Assembly: GCA_032622095.1 (NCBI GenBank)
Contig: CP136066.1
Span: 49,698,911-49,762,910 of the forward strand
Reading direction: 5' to 3'
DNA length: 64,000 bases
DNA from: Siphonodentalium dalli
Lineage: Eukaryota > Mollusca > Scaphopoda > Gadilida > Siphonodentaliidae
Below are positions 34,391-45,560 of the stretch, in pieces. A program made the position numbers and the translations under genes. The notes under the pieces were generated by a model. That model had not been told where the DNA came from, made no database searches, and was given only the letters and a program-made list of their open reading frames with translations. The first letter of the stretch is position 1. Each line of letters starts with the position of its first letter.

Positions 34391-35759
34391 GGCTACGATC
34401 TTGGCATCCACACTGTATCCTGTTGACATTTATTTTATCATAATGGACCAGAATAGCCAAAGATTATGGTCCATCTCAGTTCTGTCTCAAAGTTCTGCCC
34501 ATTTCCTTTCGATAAATTTGGCCAAAATCACAAAAGAGGTTCTCGGCAAAATTACATACTTTAAAATGAATTTGTCATGCCCCATACGGAACTGGGACAA
34601 CCAGAATAGAACATGTAGTTGTCAGTTAATTAACTAACACGTATAATAACCAAGTGAGTCAAAATTTGCTACCTTTTCGGATAATGCAGCGAATGTTCGG
34701 GATATATGTAAAAAATTTACATTTTACAAATTTGGTTGCCATTTTGGAAGCCATCTTGAGCAATTTGGTCTATAAAGACCGTAGTGTGACACATTTAAAA
34801 TAGACCAAAACAATAAACACCTTTCAATCCAAAGATAGTTATATTTTACCTGAAAAAATGGTCCAAACCTGAAAAGTGAATTTTTGCCAATATTTATGTC
34901 AAGTTATTGAGAGAAAAGTCCAATATTTTTGACGATGTCAGTGGTGACATTAGTAACAATTAACCATGGTGCATCAGATATGTTAGTATTCAATGTATAG
35001 AATGCAGAATAGCCAATTTTATACATCAACCACAACGTGTAAGCGATTGCAGGACACGTTGGTGTAATATTTACCATTTTCCATATTATGGCGGCATATT
35101 GGCAGCCATTTTGAGCCAAAGTAAGAATTTTGGTTCCAGTGATTTGGAATATTCATAGGTAATGATATGCCTCACTTATATTACAAAGTTCTGTTCATTT
35201 CTTGTTGAATTATGACTAGAATCCCAATTGTGATTTTTTGTGAAATTTTATACCGCATATTGTAAAATCTATTTTTTGAGGGATCGGAAGGGTTAGGACC
35301 CCAATAATTGCATATTTAATTGCTCCAATGATCAGTTAATATACAAAACACAAAATAAAGTTGCATTGCTCAACTAGTTCCAAACAGCATGAATTGATCT
35401 AGAAGATATTTGTGAAAAAAATGTCATATTTTCAACTTCCGGCGGCCATTTTGGCGGCCATTTTGGATGGTGAGTTTCAATTTCGGCCCAAAAAAGTCTT
35501 AGCTTCACGAAAATATATACATTTGTATACATTTAACTAGATTTTCCCGCTATAATTTGCATAAAACTGACTTAGGGTCTGGTCTGAAAAACGGCGGCCA
35601 TGATGGACGCCATATTGTCTGGAGTCTACACGGCAACTTTTTTTTCTTGTTAACATTGCTTAAAAGTTGAAGGACATAATAAGGAACAAAATGAGTGGGG
35701 TGAAGTTAAGTCCCAGGGGGGTGCAAGGGTACCCCTATTAGCTCCCGGACTAATTCAAT

Positions 35760-36365
35760 GTGGTGGCTTCATCGCCAGGACTGCCCATTGTAGCCAATAC
35801 ACGCCTATTTATAGGAAATACTATTTCCAGCTGAATTTGCCGGGTCGTTGAGAATGAGTTGAGTCAATATAATAGGTTACATACAACTGATATTTTCGTT
35901 AGACAACAACACTGACGTGTTTGATAAAAGCGCACACATGTTTACCAACAACTTAAACTTGACACGGAGTGAGTCTCAAGCGTTACATATTCGTCATATG
36001 AAGCCGATGGGTGAGGTGTTTTTTACACTCAAATTCACATACAACGTTTCCCTGACCACCGAAGATTGCGCAGCAAATTAAGAAATATAAACACGAAAAT
36101 TGTTGGCAGCATCCAGCAATGTCCTGTCATGTATGTTGTGTACAGCAGCGTACATGTGTAATGATATTAAATTAGTTGTCGTTATTTTGATTCAATCAGC
36201 TGACAGAACTAGTTTATATCCGATTCTATTTTCTCGACAGAAATTCAACTCTATGGATTTAGTTGTATGTAACCTATATCATATCGAATATCGAGGGGAA
36301 TCAATTCAATTTTTACTCATGTTATGTTTAAATATTTCTTTCTTTTTAAATATAACTAAATTAAA
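35760..36365 (+). other. Intron 3 of gene A with an unassigned Met-less frame
   Basis: A frame without an early Met is open from about 35,870 to the TAA at 36,080. Its last part reads NLTRSESQ...MGEVFFTLKFTYNVSLTTEDCAA, which looks protein-like and faintly recalls the TTSSREDCA of the PAN exon. TTTTCGTTAG before 35,904 could be an acceptor (phase 1) and GATGG|GTGAGG near 36,010 a donor (phase 1), but exon 3 ends in phase 2. I do not include it in the gene model. Confidence 0.25.
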
Positions 36366-36369
36366 TATA

Positions 36370-36780
36370 GTTTAAACAATATTTTATTTGAACTAAACAG
36401 AACAGAATTACAAACAATAAATACATGACATATAATAATAAATTATTCAAAACAGGATTGGGCAACAAGCTTAGGGGCTTCTGTTAAGTCCTATCCTCAG
36501 AAAATAAATGTTACCCCAGGTATCTTGGACTAGATACCATTGGGGTATAGCAGACGGGTTTAGTTCTGTATGGTCCGAATGATAAAGTTTAGATGAAGGG
36601 AAAGGAAACAGAAAGGGAGTGCAGGCAGTGGTTGAAAAGGGGTAGGTGAACTTACCATTACTAGCAGGGTAAAGAGAGGGTTAGATCATGTTAAATTGAT
36701 CACCATTTATCGTCACAAGCCAAAAAAGAATCTAAATTCAAAACAAATTTGATCACGCTACGACCCAATTGGAGGGAAAT
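36370..36780 (-). mobile_element. LINE 3' UTR fragment
   Basis: It runs from GTTTAAACAATATTTTATTTG inward and matches, in reverse complement, the 3' UTR of the LINE copy ending at 55,980. Shared words include TACCCCAATGGTATC, GGTAAGTT/AACTTACC and the inner end GATCACGCTACGACCCAATTGG. It is a 5'-truncated insertion without coding sequence. Confidence 0.75.
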
Positions 36781-36784
36781 TAAA

Positions 36785-38220
36785 TATAGCAGTTTCCTGC
36801 TACCAATATGGATGTGAATGATGGGACATGCCCGTATTATAGATTAACACAGCCATAAATGTTAATCCTTTGGATTTTAAAGAATAGGAACTCAACATCA
36901 GTTTGTAAATTTTGCATATAAATGCTATTTATGTATTTTCGCCGAAAGGGATCGTTAGAAAATATATTTTTAATATATGTACAACTTTACACATAAATGT
37001 CACAGTAAGGAATCCAACCTTATCCGATATCGGATCCCAGAAATATGTAATTCCGCTGGGACTGCCTCTCAAAGGAAATGAATTATGTACCTTGTGTAAC
37101 TTTTAAAATAGGAAACCCGATAGCTTTTGTTGCACAAAATCTTCGACCAAAAACGCTACAAGAATGGTTTATCTACACGCAACAGCTGATATAATTTGAA
37201 ATTTGTTTTTTGACAGTGGACACCTAGTGATGTGGCTTAATTGTCTGTGTTTATGGTCTCGTGTCTTGTTGAGAACTGTTACCCTATTGATTTCTCTAAA
37301 ATTATATACTTGCATATGATTTCGTGTAGCATTTGAATAGCTGAGCCAACACCATAATGCCAATAGGGATTTTTTAGTATTCAAAGTGGAAATGTGGTAA
37401 AAACGTCATTTCTCATACGTCAATCTCCAAAATATTAGTTAAAGAGTTTAATTTAATTAATTTAAAGCTATTTATGTTATTCACAATCATTTTTATTTTA
37501 AACATTGATACTCGCACAGGTCATGTCAATACTGCACACAATTTGGCCTCTCAAATATCATCTCAGTTTCAACAGTACCAGAAACAAACTTCAGCAGATA
37601 GTTAATTCAATTTATGATTTTGGCATCTTGTGTTTTTACATAAACACATTTCGTTGAATCTTTTCCAAGCAGTGATAACGAAATCCGCGCCAGTCAGATA
37701 TGACTGCTCGAACTAATTTTATGACGCAATTAAATAGCTCAAAATCTATTCCAACACCTCCGATTATGTCTTATGTGAGTCATACCACTCTTATCAATTG
37801 TGTAATATGATATATTGGGAATTGTTTCATCTATCAGTTTCGTTCGGCATGAACCTTGCAAAGATCGTCACCGGAGGCCTTATTCCAAATAACTCTCATC
37901 TGGTAACATCGAACATTATTCATGCGTATAGTCTACCAATATAATAAACTCACCAGACAGGATTACTGCAACTTCCTCAGCTCTCGTGTGACATATTGTA
38001 ATCAACGACTCAAAATCTCGGCTTTCTCTATCACTGCTTGGAAAAACATTCATCTATATGCAGTTTCTTTCACAGCAGAATTCAGTTATATATTTAATCG
38101 CCCATGCAAGTATCAATGTTTTAATAAAAATGATTCCAAATGCATAACACATAAATGTTGGCTAGTAAATAAAAACATGGACCGAATTTAATAACCTAAA
38201 CTAGATGCAATTTGTGGATT
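36785..38220. other. Gene A intron 3; nothing firm
   Basis: A frame at 36,912-37,106 ends in HINVTVRNPTLSDIGSQK...CTLCNF and looks somewhat protein-like, but no acceptor in the right phase is visible. The frame at 37,922-38,191 is not recognised. No repeats stand out. Confidence 0.3.
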
Positions 38221-38221
38221 T

Positions 38222-38380
38222 TTATATAATGATTAACTGTCATGTGGACTGTTTTTATGGAGATGTAACCGTGAGGTAAGTGGTCTTAACCCTTCGGGTT
38301 TTACACAAGTTATGACCACTTACCTCACGGTTACATCTCCATAAAAACAGTCCACATACAGTTAATCATTATATTTATAT
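38222..38380. repeat. Near-perfect 159-bp palindrome
   Basis: TAATGATTAACTGTCATGTGGAC pairs with GTCCACATACAGTTAATCATTA. Arms continue through TGTTTTTATGGAGATGTAACCG and end at the central TTAACCCTTCGGGTTTTACAC. It is a MITE-like hairpin. Confidence 0.75.
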
Positions 38381-38384
38381 ACAT

Positions 38385-39260
38385 TTAGCGAAAAAGCCAC
38401 TTTTGTAAATGTATTTAAATCGAAAAGTGTATCGTGACAAAACCAGCCCAAAATATCCCATAGCACCCTTGGCAAAAGTTAACAGGAACAATTTCTCTTT
38501 ATATTGAAACCCGATGATTTATTAAGTCAATCCTGCGCGAGTCCAAATGCGCCCAAAACATTACGCGTTCGTCTTTCCAAACACAATGACGTGTCGATGT
38601 TGTTATGAGGCTGCAGTTATTAGCTGTTGCGCATTCACTGATAAATAATTGCAACTAGCCACGTGGGCGCCGGCCAATCGGAATGTTGGATTTAGTGATG
38701 ATCACACTTAGTATGTAAATATATGTATATATTATTAAATAATGATTTGTGAGAAATTGGATAGTAGATAGAAATTAAATAGATTTATATAAACATATTA
38801 CAGAGCCCCTTCGTGACACGTAGGGAGAAACCATGTGCGTACTGTGTCGTTCCCCCTTTATATCTGATAAAATAAATCACCATACCTATTATAATAATAT
38901 ATTTACATATTCACATGTCCAATGCACATTTATGTATCATGTATCTTGTAGATAATTAAACACTGTATACATCAAAGGTTTTGAACTTGCATGATACACA
39001 GGGTTTATATTCAAGTTAACCCAATATGGGATAATTGGATCCCTACTGAATGAATCTGAAAATAATAAAAACCGATCACAAGATGTGTTGGGGTGGCATT
39101 CCATATTCTGATTACGCAACAATCGGAACTGGTGTGTATCACGGATATATTGAGCCCTTCCCGTTTTAGCTTACATTAACGACATAAAATAATTGTGCTT
39201 CTTGACATATCTAACGCCATCATATCTCTGACTCATATGTATTATGGTGCTACATATTGT
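38385..39260. other. Gene A intron 3, 3' end
   Basis: Sequence before the candidate last exon shows no transposon ends and no supportable coding frame. Confidence 0.4.
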
Positions 39261-39261
39261 T

Positions 39262-39375
39262 TCAGTGTTAAACCACAAGTTCAGTGTGCCCAGAACATTT
39301 TACTTCTATGTATGCTGGTGGTACATGTTTTTGTCAGTGTTAAACCACAAGCTCAGTGTGACCAGACCATTACAT
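39262..39375 (+). repeat. 72-bp duplication containing a splice acceptor
   Basis: TCAGTGTTAAACCACAAG followed by .TCAGTGTG.CCAGA.CATT occurs at 39,262 and again at 39,334. The period of 72 preserves both reading frame and acceptor phase. Confidence 0.7.
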
Positions 39376-39410
39376 ATGGTCTTGATCGAGTGTCGCAATG
39401 GTCAAGATAA
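39266..39410 (+). CDS. Gene A candidate last exon: short hydrophobic segment and tail
   Basis: The acceptor CTACATATTGTTTCAG precedes a phase-2 exon that joins exon 3 in frame and ends at TAA (39,408-39,410). It reads VKPQVQCAQN, then the hydrophobic ILLLCMLVVHVFVSV, then a second VKPQAQC and a short tail ending VSQWSR. With exons 1-3 (265+141+163+145 nt) the model is exactly 238 codons including stop. A 72-bp tandem duplication includes the splice acceptor: a second site, TTTTTGTCAG at 39,337, is in the same phase and would skip the hydrophobic stretch. If real, the two sites would give membrane-inserted and soluble forms. Phase agreement is the only support, and the hydrophobic run (15-16 residues) is short for a membrane span. 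No homologue is visible because gene B is cut off. Confidence 0.4.
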
Positions 39411-39632
39411 TGGCTGGTTAATTCGAATGATAAACACTAATTATATTATGAATCATCGAAGGTTAAAAGTAATGTTCAAATCGTATTTCTCATAAAATAG
39501 ATGAACAGTGATGTTGTTGGGGATAACACCTCAAATAATCTCCCCAAAAAGCTAAACCGTCTGTACCTGGATGCTGGCTTGATCCGTTCTGTTTCTGGCA
39601 ATAATTTTCTACTGGATCTGGGACGGTGCAAA

Positions 39633-39638
39633 AATAAA
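39633..39638 (+). other. Possible polyadenylation signal of gene A
   Basis: AATAAA lies about 220 bp after the candidate stop codon. A plus-strand frame at 39,501-39,686 spans it and shows no recognisable domain. Confidence 0.3.
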
Positions 39639-39904
39639 TCACTGACAACCTTGCAAATATATTGCCCAACACTATCGGTGAATTAATCAAATACCCACCG
39701 CAAAGGATTCAAGTTCATATTTAAAATTACTTAAAAACACGGAACGATTGGATTCCACCTTATTTCCTAGTATGATTGTCGAACGACACACTGCTTGCAT
39801 GCTACCGTCTGACGGCACAGCCCGTAAGCTAGAGAGAAACACGTCCATCAATATCAACAAGAAAACTAAGATGCATGCATCAGGTCGGCCGTGAACTATC
39901 TACC

Positions 39905-40810
39905 ATAGAATTGTTGTAGCTATCGATTATACATTTTGGAACACCTGTCTGTATGTATGTGTGTATGCATGAATGCATGTGTGTATGTGTTATAGACTCT
40001 AACACTGCTCGACTGATCCGACTCGGATTTGGTATTTAACGTGTCAACTTTACCTCGCTCATAGGCATGTTTCTGGACCTTGACCGATCCGACTAAAAAT
40101 TTGTGTGTAGGACTACTTCGATCCCGGGAGCAATATGGACGGGTCCAATTTCACGTGGGACCATGTTCTCGAACGTGCTGATGTAGGCATGTTTCTGGAC
40201 TAATTGAACAATAGTTTGGCCAGACGCTGTATACACTGGGTACTGTCCAGATGGAGGCGATCACAAAAAAAAATCCCTAAATAGCCCGAACGAAGTCGAG
40301 TACATCAGCTAGTTTAATATATATTTTGGACATTTGTCTGTCTGTTTGTCTGTTAGCTATGGCCGGGAAAACTGCCGGACAGATTGGACGAAATTTGATA
40401 CCTAGGGGAAATTATTTCCAGGGAGTATTTTGGACGGGTCAAATCTTGATCCCGACCTTACTTTGACATTCAAAAAGATCAATTCAAGGTCAAATCTGGT
40501 AAAACGGAAGTATTTCAACGAAATATAATACCTACTGTTACTTTTGTCACAGGAGTGTTTCGGGTGGGTCAAATTATGACCCTGACCTGATCTTGACATT
40601 CAAAATTGTCAATTCAAGGTCAAATCGGGTAAAGCCGGGCGGATTTCGACGGGTACTTTTGTCGTGACTTTTGTCCGGGGAGTGTTTTGGACGGGTCAAA
40701 TCGTGACCCGACATGACGTTCACCTTTAAAATGGTCAATTCAAGGTTAAATCGCGCAATTCTCCGAAAATCAGAGGGGAACATCCCGGACGAAGTAGGGT
40801 CCACCAGCTA
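39905..40810. repeat. Two adjacent copies of an interspersed repeat with internal ~125-bp tandem units
   Basis: Each part starts near a TTTTGGA(A/C)A.(C/T)TGTCTGT run (39,932 and 40,325) and ends in CCCG.ACGAAGT.G.GT.CA.CAGCTA (40,288-40,312 and 40,784-40,811). The second contains three tandem units built on GGACGGGTCAAAT..TGA.CC..ACCT and TCAATTCAAGGT.AAATC (starts about 40,431, 40,563 and 40,690). Minus-strand frames in it are repeat-driven. The class is not recognised; it lies within the 39,870-43,350 insertion. Confidence 0.6.
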
Positions 40811-40984
40811 CTATTATATATTTCTAGATTTAGTTACAAACTAAATACCTGTATATTGTACAAAGAAATGTTTGACAAATATATCTGTATCAATATTACC
40901 ATACGGGTCATTAAAATAGATACGACGAAACAAATTTTGAAGGGTGCATGGTATCAGGTAAATTTTTATATTTCAAATGATGAC

Positions 40985-42360
40985 AGGAATGCGGAAAGTT
41001 GAAGTACCTACGTAATACTGGCTATCCGAATGAAGAGATATACATGTATATAAAAACCAAAATAGAAGATGACTGCTGGCGACAATGTTTTCCAAAAAAA
41101 TTCAAAGCATTCGATAGCTCCCATCTAGTTGTCAGCCCGAAGATCAATATAAAGTGTGGTGACTATCAGGTGAGGGATATGACTGTACAGTTGCTAAACA
41201 ATTCAGTCACGCAAAAGAGGATCAAAGAGTAAGATACCAAATTGCTGCCTGTGGTAATGTTTTTTAACGAAATTCGGGAAAATTAGATTACTCTCACCCT
41301 GGTTATCCAGAAGATCATTGTGGAATCTGGTGACGATCGGACAAGGGGTGTCGTCTGTAGGATCAACCAAATTATTTAGCCATAAAAATAGTAAAATTCA
41401 AGATCACCGCTGGCAGTGATGTCTTCACAAGGACAGCTTGAGAACAAAACATGGCTCACATCTAGCGGAGACACAAACTATCTACATGAGAAAAAGTTCT
41501 CCAATAAAAGCTGGCGGCAGGGTGCGCCAATTGTTTCAAATTAGAAATTTAACAGGGTGTACTGCTTGTGGCCATGTTTTCCCCGCAAATTTGATAGACT
41601 GATGGACAAAACCACTGAATCCGTTGAATCAATATACATGTATACATGGATTAATTTATATGCATTGTTATACACAGTACTGGTATATAAAGGTACTGAA
41701 AATAACAATATTACTAGTATACACAAAATAAACCATATATCATGGCTATGGGTTCTAATATCCGAATATGACAGCTGATAACTTGGTGTGAATTGAAGAG
41801 TGGTGGTGTCTCAAGCATATCTAACCCTCCACGTTAGCAACATGCCATTAAATGTCATAAGTATAATCTAGCTTGAGGACAGAAGTTATCCATAAAACCC
41901 CCCTTAATTCAACCAGGTCCTCGCGCGATGTATGGTCGATCACATGATGATCTAGGGGGATTAGAATTGTTGTATAAAAACAGCACTGCATGTAAATATA
42001 AAATAAAATAGTGCTACATCTTATTACAGATTATTGCCATATATAATCAGTGACTATACAGACAGTCTGACAAAATAAAGTTTCAGTGACACTCTATCCG
42101 AAGAGGGGAATAATTCCATCTGTTACAGTCAATGGAGCAATTATGAATCTGGAAAGGTGAAATTTCTAAGTAATACTAGATATCGACATGACGCGATAAC
42201 ATATAACGTAAATGCAATATGGCCGCTGGCGACCATTTTTTCCTATAAAATTAAAAAAATATTTGATAGCTCTCATCTGATAGATCAATATCAAGATAAA
42301 TATGAAGTTTGGTGATGATCGGATGAGTGAAGTGGACTGTGCTAAACGGTTTAGTAATGC
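40985..42360 (+). repeat. Diverged interspersed repeat, several units
   Basis: Related units at about 40,990-41,230, 41,280-41,400, 41,400-41,600 and 42,150-42,360 share words such as CTGGCGACAATGTTTTCC / CTGGCGACCATTTTTTCC, TTGATAGCTC.CATCT and TTTGGTGA.GATCGGA. The 77-codon frame at 40,999-41,232 is part of one unit and is not taken as a gene. Confidence 0.55.
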
Positions 42361-42361
42361 T

Positions 42362-42665
42362 TAAAAAGATTTTTACCTTAATATTTTTATGTTCACTTTA
42401 TAAACTTCACTGAGTCATCTTTGTCATGTATTGAGTTTGATATCTTTTGTTAACAGTTTATAAATCATGTATGTCTCATGTTTGTTATTTTAATTTATGT
42501 GTTTATTATCATTAAATAAAGTTGCATTCCTTAAAAAGATTCTTACCTCAATGTTTTTATGTTCATTTTATAAACTCCACTGAGTCATCTTTTTCATGTA
42601 TTGAATTTGATATCTTTTGTTAACAGTTTATAAATTATGTATGTCTCGTGTTCGTTATTATATTA
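42362..42665 (+). repeat. 170-bp tandem duplication
   Basis: TTAAAAAGATTTTTACCTTA at 42,361 and TTAAAAAGATTCTTACCTCA at 42,531 start two copies that align for about 130 bp with few substitutions. Confidence 0.75.
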
Positions 42666-42699
42666 TATACACTTTATAGTGTGTTTCAGAACGAAAAAA

Positions 42700-43345
42700 A
42701 AATGAATAAAATCAACAAATTTGTAAATTTAAAAACAATTCAAACGTTGTTGTATTCCATGTCCCAGCCCGGATATATACACCAAATTTCAATAATATTC
42801 ATTGAGAAACAACGGACCAAACGCCATATAACACCCCGTATGCATCTTTTATTCCGAGTTGGCCTTTTATTCCGAGTTGGCACGCGTCGATTGGGGCGAG
42901 TTAGCCCTGGGGCGAGTACGCCGATTCCGACACCTTTTCTATTTGCAGCAGGTATACGTTTACGCGTAATTTAATTTACAAAGTTCCCCAATTGGTATCG
43001 TAAATAGAGCGACCTTATTTGACAGAGAATGCCTCTGTTATTGATTATAAAGTTGCTATACATTAAAAACGACAATTCACATGCTCGTTCAAGCGCAGTA
43101 GTCTATTTTCCCCATGTTAAAGGACATCCACAAATACTAAATAACGCTAACCTACTGCCGAATGTTTTACACGACAACTGTTAACATATTTGGGCTGAAT
43201 TCATCTGACGCGGTATTATTCCTCAAAATAAACAACAAAACCATCGTTACTTGGAAATGTAGTTTGGGCTAACATTTACATAAATCCTCCACATCATTAT
43301 TCCGACACACACGTCAGATGAAAAACACACATGAAGTAACCGGCC
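42700..43345. other. No recognised feature
   Basis: A short duplicated 18-mer around TTTTATTCCGAGTTGG lies at 42,847-42,881, followed by GGGGCGAGT repeats. No gene is supported. Confidence 0.4.
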
Positions 43346-43925
43346 AAATTGGCCGAAATGATGTGTCTGCAAAAATGTGTTCGTGATGAACTTTGGTAAT
43401 CAGTAAATCAAATTTAGAGAGTCACCAGTCAGCGTATGGTTGCTAAGCTTCCTTGGAGTCAGATCATCGTGTACTTATGTTCAAAATGTGGCTGTGATGA
43501 ACAAACTTTCCGCAACTTAGTATTGACACCTCAGTGTTTATGCCAATCAGACCATGTGTCTTCAAATTCTAATATCATGAACTCAAAAGTAACCTTTTGA
43601 CCTTTGGATGACTCTTTTCGTCATTTGCGCCAGTGGAGCAAAATTCCTTGTACTCCATGTTCAATGAAATGTGCTTCACTGTTATGTTATTAATTGTCTC
43701 AGTCATTCCGCTTATATTTACCGTGTTTGGCGGGTGCTGTTAAATAACCGGCGGAATCTCATTACAGCCATGAGCCAAGATGGTTAATAATTTAGAAACA
43801 CTTCAAGACTTCACTCAAAACCACAATCTTAGTAACATGGGCACAAGGAAGTTGAATATATTACATTGTCGACTCGGATATAACTGCAGTGATCTGATCT
43901 TCGATAAGTATTGTAATAATATTAT

Positions 43926-44077
43926 ACAGTTATCGCCCGCGATTGAGTGAGACACGGGATTTGTCGCCCGCTCGAGACCTGGAATGTCACCCGAGGGCCG
44001 TCAGGCCCGAGGGTGACATTCCAGGTCGAGAGCGGCGACAAATCCCCGTGTCTCACGAAAACAAGGGTGATAACTGT
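43926..44077. repeat. 152-bp palindrome, CpG-rich
   Basis: ACAGTTATC.CCC at the left and GGGTGATAACTGT at the right, with long inner arms (GAGACACGGG.ATTTGTCGCC and ACCTGGAATGTCACCCGAGGG), close on a 5-nt loop. It stands out in GC from its surroundings. It lies at the left edge of a 1.1-kb stretch (43,920-45,030) absent from the copy at 720-775. Confidence 0.75.
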
Positions 44078-44079
44078 TT

Positions 44080-45030
44080 TGTTATCTGACAATGGAGTAC
44101 ACACGAACCTCCTTAATAGCAGGCATAAATGCGCGCATATATTATTTAATCCAGTTCGAAAAGTTAATTCTATGTTGCAATCGTCGCTATTTAGAAAATA
44201 AAACATTCAAAATCTGGAATAATTAACAGACCCGTCATTTGCGCAGATATTCTCCGGTCAGTTTGCTGGTTGCATTGTGGAAATCGGTTAACGGAAAGAG
44301 GAGTAAAGCAATTTCGAAGTTGAGTAGCCATGCAGCGAAATGTTCGGTTTCGTTTCAAATGAGCGTGAAGACGCCGACAGACGGTTAGTTTCCAGAATGC
44401 TAAAATGTGGAACTAACACGTTGTAGTAGTGCAAACAGAAATTGACATCTGTCACAGATCGTTACGCAACATACGGGTATTCTCTGAAGTCTGATGAATG
44501 TATTGAAGAAAAGAAATAATCAATTGATAAACAGCAAAAAGTGGCCATTTGATCTATAGTACTTAAACGTAGTTGTAACGTATGTACATCGTATGTGCAA
44601 TTGTCTGCAGCATACCAACTACATAATAAGGTTTATCTATTTGTCCCACGGTCTTTATTATTGATATAAAAAGGTCCAATATGAATATTACACCTTATAA
44701 CAGATATGTGTCTATGATAACACCATTATACATAGCGTTCTTTATTTGCAAATAAAAAAAGCACACAATTATGCAAATTAGCAAACACCACAGTTCGCGC
44801 TTGTTAAGGAAAAGTGGGGTTTATTAAAACAGTGTTTTTCGAAATTATCAGAGAGCTGTCAGAGAATCTCTGCGCGGTGAGTTCTTCGTAGTTCTATGTT
44901 TACTGGTAACAGCTGAGCGGTCAATAACTGAGACAATGTTACCCTCGAGGGTAATATGGTGATTTATCGCCCGCCATGTGACGCACTCTCAGCCAATCAG
45001 AAGAGAGGGAAATGGGATGAAGGATAACAA
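44080..45030. other. Insertion relative to the first duplicated block
   Basis: Sequence absent from the matching place near 740. Near its right end TTATCGCCCGCCATGTGACGC (44,967) resembles the TTATCGCCCGCGATTGAGTGA at the left edge (43,930) in the same orientation. No open frame is recognised. Confidence 0.35.
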
Positions 45031-45119
45031 TGCACTTTATTGTATATCGGTATCAAATTAGACCAGTCAAATATTGTCGTATTTTGTAGCAAGGCTTATT
45101 CTCTGGAATTCCAAGATCG

Positions 45120-45560
45120 TTCCATCCTATATATCTGTCTGGCGGCTTCCTGAACTTATTTCTATAATTTTCCACTCACTTGTATCCGCATCCATCTAGT
45201 CACAGACTACAACACAACATTCTTGTTTATGCACGACCTTCTGAACGACGAAGAACTATTGGCATTCTTATTGGGAGGAGACGATTGTTCGCACCCACAC
45301 GATGTCATCGAATGTCTGGACCAGATTATCCTATATTCATCAGCGTTCCTTCTTGCTACGTGCTATAAAATTAGAGGACAACCCATGTTTAATGACCGAC
45401 TTAGTACAAACATCGCTAACTGATGGACACAATTAACCTGTTTCTGGTGTTCTATATACACGACAACAACTATACAACACAACATTCACCAATAGATTCA
45501 TGTACATAACGTGAAACATGCTCCCTTTGGGAGCCTTTATTTAGCGGCGTCGGGTCCTAA
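45120..45560 (+). other. Insertion with an unrecognised short acidic open frame
   Basis: This stretch is absent from the first duplicated block. Its plus strand has an open frame (Met at 45,229) reading MHDLLNDEELLAFLLGGDD and ending at 45,423 in RLSTNIAN. It looks protein-like (acidic, leucine-rich start) and could be the N-terminal part of a transposon protein, but I recognise no family. Confidence 0.3.

Larger units (their letters stand above)
30629..35753. mobile_element. 5.1-kb foldback element with minisatellite arms
   Basis: The outermost sequence TTAGTCCGGGAGCTAATAGG at 30,629 is mirrored by the reverse complement ending at 35,753. The two arms are inverted copies throughout: 30,629-32,010 against 34,395-35,753 (high identity, including ATGGCCGCCAAAATGGCCGCC near 30,932), then minisatellite 32,020-32,640 against 32,740-34,390. 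The hinge is GGTGGCTATCGCTTTCC (32,633) paired with its complement ending near 32,722, around about 55 bp of unique loop. Left arm is about 2.0 kb, right arm about 3.0 kb; the difference is extra satellite units. No transposase frame is seen and no clear target duplication. Foldback-type transposons with repetitive arms are known in animals (FB, Galileo); kinship is not shown here. Confidence 0.85.

Noticed and set aside
39501-39686. 61-codon frame as the last exon of gene A
   Set aside because: An in-frame stop precedes its ATG, the AAATAG acceptor would need phase 0, and the phase-2 exon at 39,266 fits better. It may be 3' UTR.
40999-41232. 77-codon Lys-rich frame
   Set aside because: It is one unit of a diverged interspersed repeat present at least three more times downstream without an open frame.
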